NCBI RefSeq assembly: GCF_000006565.2
Contig: NC_031470.1
Location: forward strand, 1 to 64,000
Origin: Toxoplasma gondii ME49
Taxonomy: Eukaryota > Apicomplexa > Conoidasida > Eucoccidiorida > Sarcocystidae
DNA: 64,000 nucleotides
Direction of reading: 5' to 3'
Numbering within the stretch: position 1 is the stretch's first letter; each line of letters opens with the position of its first letter. Shown one piece after another: positions 35,747 through 46,358 of the stretch. The notes under the pieces were generated by a model. It did no database searches. It was not told where the DNA came from and worked only from the letters and a program-made list of their open reading frames with translations. The position numbers and the translations under genes are program-made.

Positions 35747-37283
35747 CACAGACAAAGGACCAAGGAACACATGGCTGCTCAGCTCCGCGGCCGCCCCGTG
35801 CCCGCTGTGGGGACCGCCAGCATGACTTTGCGATGCGCGCGCTGTCGGAAAAGGATGACTCGTCGTAAACTTCCAGTCGTTGTTTTTAGTTTTAACTAAG
35901 GTGAGTGCACGCTGTAGTTCGTACAACATACGGCAAAACGCCAAGGAAACACGCGTGATTCTGCCAGCTGTAGTTGTACTGCTCGCTTCAGTGGTCAGAG
36001 CGTGCGTGCGAGTGTGCGTGTGTTCGCCGGACCCCGAAAGCGTTGCCACACATGATCCGTGGCTATCGCAGTCAAACATCGAACAGCATTCACATACATG
36101 CTCCTGAAAAGGTCTCGATAGTGAATCTTGCCTCATAGGGTAGCGTGCAAGTCGAAGGCATAATATTTCGAAACTGTCTGCTCCGCGCTCCAACGAAGCG
36201 TACTAATCAAGACGCCAGTCCCCAGCGACGTGGCGAGGGCGAGTCATGTTTCAAGACTGGACTCGACTGCGTGTCGCGTGACAAACCTACCAACACCTGT
36301 CCCACTTCCGACGAAAGTATTCAAATGGCTGTGATGCATTAGAAACAGTGCATTCTGTGGTGTCATCGCAACATGATAGCACTTTGCCGTCGGCGGACTG
36401 ATAAGACAAGTACATTCAGGAAGGGTTTAATACGTCGATCTCCTAGACAACATCGGGACGACGACAGTGTCGAGCACCAGGACAGCAGCTGAGCACCGTT
36501 CGATGGCACGCAAACGTCAAGCAGTAAGCCATTTGTGGTGCTCAGTGCTTGCCGATGTTTGTGTATAAGGGAAGTGGATTTTCTCGAAGTCTAAGACAGG
36601 AACGTGGTTCATTATTAAGCGTCGGTTTCTGCGGTGTCACCTCACGCACCCCTCCCTATAACACTACCCCAACAGAACTTAAGAAAGTCCTCGCGACAAC
36701 CGCGAACCTTGGGTTGCGCCGAAACATCGCATAAAGAAGTACATCAATCAGCGTTCCGTTTCTCAGCACCCCACGATTTTTTTGTTTTTTTCGTATAAAA
36801 CTCATCTGCCTCGGACGAAGGGGAATATCCCCTGTAGAAGTAAATATGAACGAAACAGAAATGCGCGAGCGTTTTCTCCCTGGTGACGTACTGGCATGCG
36901 CCAGTGAAACCGGTCCTCACACGGATGTTTCGCCGATTCTTCCTCGTTAATGAGCACTGTGGTCGTGATATCTCCGTACAAGTGACATTGGCTGGCCACT
37001 GGTGTCGCCATGTGCCCATAGGGTGTCAATGTTGATGTGTCATCGCTCGGCTGTGGACGCTCCGCCGCGGACAAACACCTCAGTCAAACGCAGTCTACTG
37101 CGACAGCGCTGGATGAAATATGAAACATACCACTACCCCCGAAAAACAGTGGTGGCAGAGATCACGCCACCTAATTCGCTTAGCGCTAACTGTAGGTCTG
37201 TTCATCCCAGTCATTCACAAAAAAACTAGTAAGAAGAGTGCCGTAAGTGGTTGCCTTTTGTCACAAACGGCTTGGGGACGTGT
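35747..37283. other. Intergenic region between divergent candidate genes
   Basis: About 1.5 kb separating the minus-strand gene ending its 5' side at 35746 from the plus-strand signal-peptide exon at 37284. It would hold both promoters. A minus-strand frame continues upstream of 35746 but the added residues look non-coding (a CA/GT-rich HTHTRTH stretch near 36010). No other gene was supported. Confidence 0.6.
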
Positions 37284-37849
37284 ATGACGGCGTTTGAGAC
37301 ACGATTTGTCGTCTCTAAAAATTCCGTGCTTTTCATTGGTGTCATCTTGTTGTCTTTCGCAGTTGCTGCATGCACGCCACATACACGTGCGGTTTACGGC
37401 TACACCTAAAGGCCATTTCCGGTTTGATCTGATATGAACATAATGCTATGGAGCAATGTCGTTGCTTATAAAGGCAAACAGCATCGAAGCATCTCTGTGA
37501 CGACTCTTTTTAGTCAGCAACTCCTGCGAATCGGTAGGTGACCTTGCCGCATGAGGGACTGCGACAGGACAGATCCGCACAACGTGCAAGCGAGCCTCTC
37601 GGCAATTCTGCGACAGCCGACCCGTCACGACTTCAAAATCCTGCACAGCAGAGACAAACTGCATTGCTGAACATAGGAATATCGCCACTAGGAGTCAGTA
37701 TGTTACAGTCAGACATAAAGCGGCGTGCTGCAACTACCACATTGTTGCGACGCGTGAGAAAGATGATGTGTTGTCGCGTTCCGCATCTAGAAGCATCAAA
37801 TATGGATACACGGAGAACAAATGATTCACTGTCATTACTCTTTGATTGA
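37284..37849 (+). CDS. Candidate secreted-protein gene (signal-peptide exon; splice structure unresolved)
   Basis: An ATG at 37284 opens 41 codons ending at TAA 37407-37409. Residues 12-29 contain a hydrophobic core (SVLFIGVILLSFAVAA) followed by C and polar residues, which is a textbook signal peptide. So short a frame with a signal peptide suggests a first exon. Possible donors lie at CAC|GTGCGG and GCG|GTTTAC. A second frame from about 37538 to the stop at 37849 encodes about 100 charged residues with a basic KRRAATTTLLRRVRK patch and could be exon 2, after an acceptor in the CTCTTTTTAGTCAG region or at a later AG. I could not find a junction that satisfies frame and consensus together, so the gene could be real, mis-modelled or dead. 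Confidence 0.35.
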
Positions 37850-38337
37850 TGCCAACACTTTCATCATCTTGTCAAAGAAGCAGCGTGGCGTCCCCCTGGA
37901 CTCAAGTGTGCAAAATGCTGCTCTCAAAACTGTGATCACCACCGCTGCATGCGATGTCCTGTCTGTGACGTTTGCCCGTCTGGCAGCTGGTTTCCGGGGG
38001 CGCTCTCGTGTGCGCTAGAACCGCAGCCTTGCCGTACATTCCGCAAATCTTTCTACTTTTATTTGTAGTAGCTCTTTTATTTCGTCCCACCATGTGTATA
38101 GTTTCCGCTCTGAAACGCGGTAATTAGTGTTCGGTAGTCTCCTGTCGGTCGGTCCACCCCGTGCACAAACTGCTCCGTGTCTTCCGAGCAACATTTGTGT
38201 GTCACCATCCTTCACCATTGCGCCACGGGTTTTTTGTCCCATTGTACCATTTTTATCCCGCTCCTGCGGCCTCATATTTCTCTGCGTAGCCTGCTTTTCT
38301 TCGAGCGTCTGTTGAGTGCAACACTACGCAAACAGCT

Positions 38338-41300
38338 ATGGAAGTTGCAGCCGTCGCGCTGCTAGCACTGGGAGGCGCCGTTGGCGCGGCCGCTCTGGAG
38401 GCGACCTCGGGATTCCAAGCGAACTCTGGGTCACCTGGAGACAGCTCTGAAGAGGAAGATAGTTTCTCTCCCAGCATGCGAGGCAGAAGCATTTCACCTT
38501 CCAATTTTGAAGTGGTAGGAGAGTCGGGGACATCCCCCGTTGCCGACGCCAGCGACGATGCAGGGGGAAACGGTGTCACTGCAGTTGAAGGAAACCGAAC
38601 AGCTTGTCAGGCGGAGCATTCCGGTGAAGGCAGGGAATTTTTTCACATCCCGCAGGTGCAGTCCTTTGCGTTTTCAGGATTCTCGGCCGGTGCGATTTCT
38701 CCGTCCTCCGCCGTGTCGACAACAAGGCGTTTAAACGTCCGCCCAAACTCCCGATTCACAGAAAAACCTGGTCACTTCGTGGAAACAAATCGCAACGTAT
38801 CTCAACCGGTAGAAGGACGCCCCAACGACGTTCCCGCTCCTCTGTTTTGGGCTCGGCTTCGCTCTTGCGCTTTTCCGCGACCTCTCGGCTGTGCTCCCAG
38901 CGACATTCACCGTCCGGACTTCCTGCCAGCTTCTCCAGTCTTCGCAGGGGGCGGCCGAGGCACCGTGGATGCTTCCGATAGAAACGTCGGACCCTCTTCT
39001 GGAGTGGCAGCAGAGGGAGGGGCTGCTAGCAATGTCGCTTGGAGGGAGTCACTTTCTGGTAAGAGTGACGGACGGTGTGGAACTTTTTCTCGATCGGAAC
39101 AGGGCCGTCAGGATTTCTCAACTCAGGGGGGGAGCAGGGCGAGACGCGGTGCATCTTTGCTGTTTCGTGCATTCACGAAATTCTCAGGACCCCTCCGGAG
39201 GGGTGAATCAGTCCGAACGCCAGGTTCCGCTGAGTTTGCGACGTGTGCCGGCGACGAGCCTAGACGACAGAGCGGGGATGTAACGCAGAACGTGGTGTCA
39301 ACCTCCGCCGCCCTGAGTCGATTTTCGTTTTCACATGGCGGTCCCTCCACTGGAAAGGTGAAGACAGACCACAGGTCAGCAGTCGAGTTTCCTTGCTCCA
39401 CCTCAGGACGCGAAGGCCGCTACCTAGGTCCCGAAACCGAAGCCCGCATGGTTGCTGGAAGCGCGATTCTCTCTCGAGAGACGACCGAGACCTCCACATG
39501 CGGGGAGGAAGCGTCTTCGCGGTCAACAACGACAACAGTTGCTTCAGATCGTGGAGAGTCTTCGACTTCTGCGGTCACTCGAAGAAGTTCCCTCTTGGGG
39601 CCCTCTGAAGGTCTTTGTACAACGGACTTCCGCTGTCGAGGCGGTAGTTCAGCCGGGTTGTCGAAATCGGCCTCGAGCCCCTTGGTTGATGAGGCAGTCA
39701 CGAGTGGTGCAAGGAAGAGGCGGATGCTGTCATCCTCTGCGTGTTCTCTCTCCCGCAAACATGAAGAAATGGACGATTGGATGAATTCTCCCCATCCTAA
39801 GCGACGCAGGAGTCTTTTGGAAGCGCCGCAGATGCCCGACCTTTCTGGCGTTGTCAGCCGGTTTTCATCTACGCGAGAAGACCATGCACGGATGGGGGCG
39901 TTGCTGCAGCAGTCGGGAGCCTCCTGGGGTTCGCTCACGTGTGAAGCCGAGTCAGCGTTGGTCTCTCGGGTGCGAGTGAACCGCGGGGTAGCGCCGCGGC
40001 GTTTGGCGGATCTTTCGAAAAACTCAGACGAGCAGAATTCTGACAGAGACGGGAGGCGACGCCGGGAAAATGGATCAGAAACTCAGACCTCGGTCGCACC
40101 TACTTCAACTGCCGCAGGTGGAGCTTCCAACCTCGAGCTCACGGGTGAGGGAAGCTATCGGAGGAGCCTGGGGACAAACCTGCGTCAGAGCAAGTCGCAG
40201 TCGCCAGACATTTCTGCCCCTTTTGCTCCAAAGGGCAACGACGGTGCTCTAGCGGACGACGTCGAAGCCTCAGCGACGTTGCCACCAGTCGCCTCGACCT
40301 CGGTGAAGCTTGGGATTGAGGGTCGGGGGCAGAAGCAAGAAGAAAAGGGAGAGAGAGCGGGACCGACAGAACACGGAGATGTGCTTGGAGAGCTCAAGAG
40401 GCGTTCAGAGGCAATGGAGGGAGATCGCCTCGAATTCGCGTGTGCCTCCAGCCAGACCAGCCACGCTCCGTCAGACTCGAGAGAGAGGCGGGAGACGCTG
40501 AAGAAAAGAGTTTCCCTGCTAGGGAGAAGAGTCCTTCCTCCGTGGCCGGCAGTTCTGGAGGCGAAGCAAGGCGTCGTCGAAAAGGCTACGGGCAAACCTC
40601 GAGAAGCTGAGCAGGAAAGCAGAGAGGAGCGCTGGGAAAAACACCCAACGAAAGCACCCGAGCAAGCCGACAGAGGACCGCTTTCGGACCGCTCTCCGGG
40701 ACACTCGGGTGGGCCGTCGCCGTTGAGGCACGCAGACCCGACCGCAGCAGAAAGCGGACAGTGGCGTGAATCTCGGAAGCGCCAGCCTGAGGCGTCTGAA
40801 CACGGGGTTCTCCCAGTGCGGAGCGGGCATCCGGTGAGCGGAGGAGGTTCGCCACATCGAGAAGGGAAGATTGCCTGTACGAGTGCAAAAGAGCACGGAG
40901 ATAGGGACGTCGTAGAGCAGGTTGGGCAGAAGAACTCGACTGCCGGAGCTTCTCGGGGAGGCCCAGCGAGGCGTGAAGAACGTTCAGAAGTCTCTCCAAA
41001 GCAAGAGAATCAAGCAACAGGGAAACTCGAGGACAGTTCGCTTCCTGACCAAGGGGAACGCCTTGCAACCGATGAGCGCGCCACAGCACATTTCTCCGCT
41101 GAAACAGAAATTCAGAGTGTCTCAAAAAGCCAGAAACCTTCGAGTTCTTCTTCCAAGCAAACCCGTCTTGGGCACAGTTCCCTGCCTCGCAGACCCGTCG
41201 AAGGCAGTCAACAGGAAACCAGTTCTGAAGAGGCAGCTGCTGAAAGAGCAGTCACCCCTGCGCCGGACTCAAGAGGCGACGCCGTCTGCCCAGAAGCGGG

Positions 41301-41358
41301 GAAAGACGAATGTTCTGAAGGGGGAGAAAGGGATATCAAGAGAAGAAGAGTCGTTTGA
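38338..41358 (+). CDS. Disordered secreted protein with RRL motifs and nuclear-localisation-like clusters
   Basis: A single open frame of 1,006 residues. Residues 1-21 (MEVAAVALLALGGAVGAAALE) look like a signal peptide. The rest is Ser/Glu/Arg/Gly-rich with no recognised fold. RRLNV (130-134) and RRLAD (554-558) match the RRLxx motif cut by ASP5 in exported Toxoplasma proteins. Basic clusters RKRR (459-462), PKRRR (487-491) and the C-terminal KRRRVV (1001-1006) resemble nuclear localisation signals. Signal peptide, disorder, RRL and NLS together characterise dense-granule effectors sent to the host nucleus (GRA16 and GRA24 class); membership here is inference. No introns are needed. Another plus frame (40922-41458) overlaps the 3' end and runs 100 bases past this stop with protein-like composition, so a frame change near the C-terminus cannot be excluded. 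A nuclear parasite protein with a chance hydrophobic start is the alternative. Confidence 0.75.
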   Translation: MEVAAVALLALGGAVGAAALEATSGFQANSGSPGDSSEEEDSFSPSMRGRSISPSNFEVVGESGTSPVADASDDAGGNGVTAVEGNRTACQAEHSGEGREFFHIPQVQSFAFSGFSAGAISPSSAVSTTRRLNVRPNSRFTEKPGHFVETNRNVSQPVEGRPNDVPAPLFWARLRSCAFPRPLGCAPSDIHRPDFLPASPVFAGGGRGTVDASDRNVGPSSGVAAEGGAASNVAWRESLSGKSDGRCGTFSRSEQGRQDFSTQGGSRARRGASLLFRAFTKFSGPLRRGESVRTPGSAEFATCAGDEPRRQSGDVTQNVVSTSAALSRFSFSHGGPSTGKVKTDHRSAVEFPCSTSGREGRYLGPETEARMVAGSAILSRETTETSTCGEEASSRSTTTTVASDRGESSTSAVTRRSSLLGPSEGLCTTDFRCRGGSSAGLSKSASSPLVDEAVTSGARKRRMLSSSACSLSRKHEEMDDWMNSPHPKRRRSLLEAPQMPDLSGVVSRFSSTREDHARMGALLQQSGASWGSLTCEAESALVSRVRVNRGVAPRRLADLSKNSDEQNSDRDGRRRRENGSETQTSVAPTSTAAGGASNLELTGEGSYRRSLGTNLRQSKSQSPDISAPFAPKGNDGALADDVEASATLPPVASTSVKLGIEGRGQKQEEKGERAGPTEHGDVLGELKRRSEAMEGDRLEFACASSQTSHAPSDSRERRETLKKRVSLLGRRVLPPWPAVLEAKQGVVEKATGKPREAEQESREERWEKHPTKAPEQADRGPLSDRSPGHSGGPSPLRHADPTAAESGQWRESRKRQPEASEHGVLPVRSGHPVSGGGSPHREGKIACTSAKEHGDRDVVEQVGQKNSTAGASRGGPARREERSEVSPKQENQATGKLEDSSLPDQGERLATDERATAHFSAETEIQSVSKSQKPSSSSSKQTRLGHSSLPRRPVEGSQQETSSEEAAAERAVTPAPDSRGDAVCPEAGKDECSEGGERDIKRRRVV

Positions 41359-43347
41359 GGCGCGATCGCTTGAAGAAGCAACTCGTAGAAAGAAGGGAGA
41401 CTCTGTGAGCAAGCTGGAGAATCGCGAAGGAGACGCACAGAAAGTGATATTGCGTTAACGGGAATGTCTGCAGTAGCGAAAAATGCCTTACGTGCCATCT
41501 GGGAGGAGCACCCAGCTCTTGCACATACATATTGACGACTCGTGGCGGAAGCAGCGACGACGCTTCCCCTTTAAAAGCCGCGCCGTCACATCTACTCGAA
41601 CACTGATAAGGTTTCCGTCATGCTGGTGGGATTCAAATAGATGCAGTTTCATTTTCTTGTCTGCCTGAGGACAGATGCCAAAGAGGGACGTGTGCCCCCA
41701 CTTTTTTCCTGCTCCCGCCCAGGAGTCATTGACTGGAGCGCATGTTCCTTGTACCGCCACTATTCATACACACTACGGTGCTGCATTTGCATCTTGCGAG
41801 TTTTTACATCATGACATCTGTTCCCGGCAGATCACGGCATGCGAAGCACTTGATTAATGGCTAGAATAGCGGAACCTGCTTCTCTGGCGAGACACTTTCT
41901 TGGCAAATCTTGGAGATTACCAAGCGACTGTCCACAACCGTTAAAGGGGTGTCGGCATCCATATTTTGTAGCTGTTCTCGCTCTTTTGGGTGTCAGTTTC
42001 TTCGGAAAGTTCCCTTTTGTAGACGGTGGTGGAATAGTAGTCGTGATACAACGGCGGAGGCAACGGATCCACGCAACTAGACTAGACAAGATAACACTCC
42101 CCAAATGTTTGATGGCCGCAGCATAGGCACCAACTGCAGGGCGTTCTTTCAGCTAATGCGGTGTACTACAACCTGCCTGGACATTTTTTGTGGATACGGA
42201 ACAGTGCGGCTTCTCATCCAGTTACCAAAGAACAAGCAAGGGGGATGAGAAACAGCAGTACGTCCTCACCGTGGATACGCGTGCTGCAAGCGAAGTCGCA
42301 GATAAGGTACATTACTCACAACAAAACAGCAGCGCCCAAATGCCCTGAGGGGAGACAGTCCGCGAGAAATCTGAACAGGACGAAGTCAACCGTAGAACTG
42401 TTTTGCCGTCGCCTTCCGTATGTCTCTACAGGAAGGATGCGTCGTTCCCTTTCTACTGGCAATTGCGTTTTCGCCTCTAAAGAAGCGCATATAAATCTTA
42501 TAGTGAACTAACAGAGTTTTTTTCGTGCAAGGAAGCGTCCCCACTTGCGATTTCGCCATCCTACCTACAATCTGCGGCAAGATTCCGCGCGGTCGAGCGC
42601 GCTTAACCCACCAACGCGGTGCCGTGCCGCCATGGTCGGACGCAGCAACAGAGGTAGAGCAACGTATGGAAAACACAAACCTGGGAGCACAAAAGAATCA
42701 GTCCCTCAGACGAGGCGGAGAAAGTTTCTTCATCTTTCTGATTAGAGATACTATCAGTAAGATACCATATAAGGAAGGCGAGGGGGCCGCAGGATAGGCT
42801 ACTACTTCCCTTGTGTCTTGTGGATCCACGCTGGTCGAACTCGACGACTTGGGGTATCTTCATTGTGAGCGCTTCGACAGAACTCCGCTGCCGTAGTTTT
42901 TTGTTGAGAATGGCCACGTCGCCTCTGTTTCCTTCGTCCACGAAAAAATCTTTCCGTGTCCGGGTTCACCTGCTACAGTTACTTCAATGTTGCCTTCAGT
43001 CGTCCGCTGCTAACCGTTCTGTCAACTGCTTCGGGTCCCGCAGGGCTTTATTCACAGAAATTTGGGGAGATAACGAGCGAAGTTGCGTAACAGTTCTCAA
43101 TGATACAACGGATGGGAAGTGTATATCGGCTGGGATGCCGTGTTTCAGTTTTATTGTCCCAGATTTCTCTCTCGCAGAGTGACACAACGTGGGCATGTCC
43201 GTCGGGCAGGGCCGCAGGAACGGATCCGTGTCCTTCTGTCTGCCCAGGCGCCGTTACGATGCTCGTCTCCCGGTCAAAATAACCAGGAGGGCTTTCTCGT
43301 CCTTTGCCACACTCTGCGTTTAGCATATCTGTGCGTGTACTTTCAAA
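41359..43347. other. Intergenic region and putative untranslated regions
   Basis: About 2 kb between the disordered-protein gene and the phosphatase start, presumably holding the 3' UTR of the first, and the promoter and long 5' UTR of the second. Short frames exist: 41857-42126 has one hydrophobic stretch (YFVAVLALLGVSFF), and 42811-43182 starts without ATG. Neither has a domain or supportive splice sites. Confidence 0.6.
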
Positions 43348-46300
43348 ATGGGGTGCACTTACCCCGCGTCAGTCTTGTTTCTACGGTCTCAACGTGCACG
43401 AAGCCCAATCTCCCAAACAACCTCATCCTTGCGTCAGGTTTCCAGCGACAGGCCTGCCTGTTTCCAGCGAGCGAAGCATCTCATCCTCTTGGCTCTTCTT
43501 TTCTTGTCTGTAGATCAAGTTCCGCTCCAGAGCGCAGAGTTGCAAGCAACGACCCCGGAAACTCCTACGGAAAACCTAAAGCGTGTGGGTTCTCCGGCAC
43601 CTGCACACCGGGCTTCCGTGTCTCTCCTGCAGTCCTCTGAGACAAGGCTTTCTCCCAATCTCTCGGCACTCGAGCGTGTGCCACCGGTCTCTGGCGCGTT
43701 TTTCGAACGCGACTCTCCGCGAGCAAGCACTGGAGAAAGCCTTCGCGAACGGACTCCTGGCTCTCAAAAGAAGTCGCCCGCAACCTCCTCTTCCCTAGGT
43801 TCGGAGTCTCCTTCACATCAAAATCGTGTTTCTTCTCCAGGAGACGCACTATCATCAGAAACTCACGAGATGATTTCTTTCGCCCGGCCCCTGTGTTCTG
43901 GGCCAGACTGTACGCGAGTGCTCGCCTTCGCCACGCAGTCGGGGATTCATTCGGGTATCCAGGAAGCCATTACCCTCCACCATTCCGGTCGTGGATCCAG
44001 GATCAACCCACGCGTGCCCTCTCGACACACGTTTTCTTTCGAGGAGAGGCCGGCTTCTCGGGCACCAGCCGAACCGTCACAGACCCTATATTCGAGAACT
44101 TCCTTTAGCTCTTTGCGTTTGCACTCGGCTTCTCCTTTTGTTCCGCCTGCATTTCTCACTTTGAGTCGTGGCTTGTTTTCCTCTCCTGCGGAGAATGGAA
44201 AGGTGAGAGAGGTCGCGGAGAGGCACCCTTGCGAAGGACCGGCACTCCTAGGCCAGACTGTCTTGGTTTCACACACCGCGCAGAAGATCTCTGAAGGCAG
44301 CCCTCAATTTAGTCGTGCAGGCGGATCGTCTGTGACACCTACCGATCCAGAGGACCCTGTCTCTTCTTTGGAGCTGAAAAGTTCATCTGAGAGACAGTCC
44401 CCTTTGCAACCCGTGGTCTCAGAAGTTGACGCATGGGCAACCTCCCGCGAGACGGGGGTTTCACCAAATCCTGCAGTCCCGAATTCCTCCCCACCTGTTC
44501 CTCAACAGTCCCCCGCTCCCGCCTCCAACACCTCCAACAGACTGGGCATCGCTGGTCGTGTAGGTCGTCTCCGTTCCTTCGTAACAAACGTGGCACATGC
44601 CGTGCAGTCGATGTGGAGAAGAAGGTGGGGACGACAACGGCGGGTGCAAACCCCGTCTCATATGGCAAGGGTAGTGGGGACGTGGCTGAAGGAGAACGAG
44701 GAGGATATCAAGAGAGGAGAAAAGAGGCTTCTCATTCTCATGCGTCACGCCGAGTCCGAGTTCAACGAGTGGAGAAGGGATTCTTTCAGACGGTTACGCT
44801 TTCGTGGTAAGGAAACCGATCATTTCTTTCGGGGTTCACGAAGCTCAAGGTTCAAGTCGGTGAAACTCCGATTTCGTGCCACGTGTCTTTCAGGCTCCAT
44901 CATGTGAGTACCCGAAGGGCTCTGTGGCGGACATCTTCCGTGCTCCCCTCTAGTTCCTTTTCTTTATCACTTTGTGAGCCTTCCTCATCGCAGGCAAATA
45001 GAGCATCTGCCACCGTTCCGAAAAATACATGCGCCAAGAGTATCGGAATCCTTCTGAGTGGTGCTTCTTGAGACGTGACAGTACTCGGGTGGCCCAAAAC
45101 GGGCCTCTTTGTGTGTCGTCCATTTCATACTGTAGCAGGTGCAGCGTTCTTCTTGACTTTGCCCCCTGCAGCGCAAGCTGTCTGGTCGGATCGCAGCGGA
45201 AGCACTGCTGGTCGCTCTTCTGGCCGGTCTGCTTGACTACCAGGTCTTCAAATGAAGCGATGAGCTTGTGTTGACCGGCTGCAAAGAGGATAACCGGAGT
45301 CTTGTGTCCGTCGGTGTCCTGTGGTGTCTTCTCGTGCAGATATGCTCAGGTACGACCCGAACATGCCAGATGTTTGTCTGACCGACCGCGGCTTGCAGCA
45401 GTGTGAAAACGCTGCAAGATTTTACGCGCAGGTGCGCGCCGAACTCCCCTCTCTACAAGTCGACGCCTATCTAGTGTCTCCCCTCAGTCGGGCCATCCAG
45501 ACTGCACTCTATACCTTTTCCTGTCCCGTTGCTTCTCACGATCCGAACCAGAGGCCGTTTGCTGGTCCACTCGAAGGTGACTCCCCACCGCTGCGCAGAG
45601 GATCGCAGCGCGCTCACGAGAAGTGGCTTCTGCTTCCACTCCTGCGAGAGCGCACTGACACAACAGGTGACACTGGCCGAAGGGCGGAAGCGCTCCGCAG
45701 CCACTTGGAGTCACTGAAAGCAAATGGGAGACTTCCACTTCAGTGCAATGTCGACAGAGACCTTGATTGGTCACTCATGAATCCCCTCAACGAGTGGTGG
45801 CTTCAGTTCGCGGATTGGGAGCTTGAGAACGCCGAGAAACTTCTTTCTTCGCGGTGGTACGAGCCTCACGAAGAGCAGCACCGCCGCCTCACTGTGGACG
45901 ACCACGCCCAAGAAACGCTCCGCGCTTCCAGCTCTTCTCAGGGTTTGGCTTCAGCTGCGGGAGAGGAGAACACAGCCCAACTGCGGGATCAACTGGAAAG
46001 CGAGGGCCGGCAGGCCCCTCCGGAGACAGAACCGGAAACTGTTAGAGACAAACTGCAAATGGCACTGAAGGACTACTCCACGCACATGCAGGACATGGTC
46101 AGACAGCAGTTCTGGGAACAGCGCCTGCAGGCATCTTGGCGGTTTCGAAGAGTCCCTCTTGAGAGCGAGCGCGCTGTCCAAGCGCGCATGCGCCTTGTCC
46201 TCAGAGCAATCTGCAGCGTCAAGGATGCGAGGGTTGTGGTTATCGTAGGTCACTCGATCGCGTTTCGCATGCTCACACGCACTGCGAAGATGGGCAATGC

Positions 46301-46358
46301 CGCAATCGTTCCATTCGCTCTCGACTGCGAAGCGAAAACGGTAACCGAACTTTATTAA
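43348..46358 (+). CDS. Histidine phosphatase superfamily (phosphoglycerate-mutase-like) protein, two exons
   Basis: Exons 43348-44806 and 45340-46358 join in phase 1 (GTAAGG donor, CTCGTGCAG acceptor) to give 825 residues. The start sits in CAAAATGG, the preferred Toxoplasma context. The catalytic RHG motif is LLILMRHAESEFNEW with His467. After the intron come DMLRYDPNMPDVCLTDRG, SPLSRAIQTA (Arg537) and VVIVGHS with the second catalytic His791, in the order of the superfamily, whose members transfer or remove phosphate through phosphohistidine. The splice falls between the RHG motif and the LTxxG motif, and only the spliced form has both. A ~440-residue Ser/Pro-rich disordered N-terminus precedes the domain, with a short hydrophobic segment (LILLALLFLSV, 45-55) that could be a recessed signal or anchor. 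About 250 residues separate SPLSRA from GHS, much longer than in a compact mutase. The substrate cannot be told; a phosphatase is likelier than glycolytic mutase. Confidence 0.93.
44807..45339 (+). other. Intron of the histidine phosphatase gene
   Basis: 533 bases, from GTAAGGAAACC to a pyrimidine-rich TGTCTTCTCGTGCAG. Without removal, the exon 1 frame runs to a stop at 44907 and loses the second half of the active site. Domain continuity across the junction supports it strongly. Confidence 0.9.

Noticed and set aside
35520..36193. 225-codon version of the minus-strand frame starting at 36193
   Set aside because: The first ~150 codons lack coding character and the strong signal peptide starts at the internal ATG at 35746, which is the better start.
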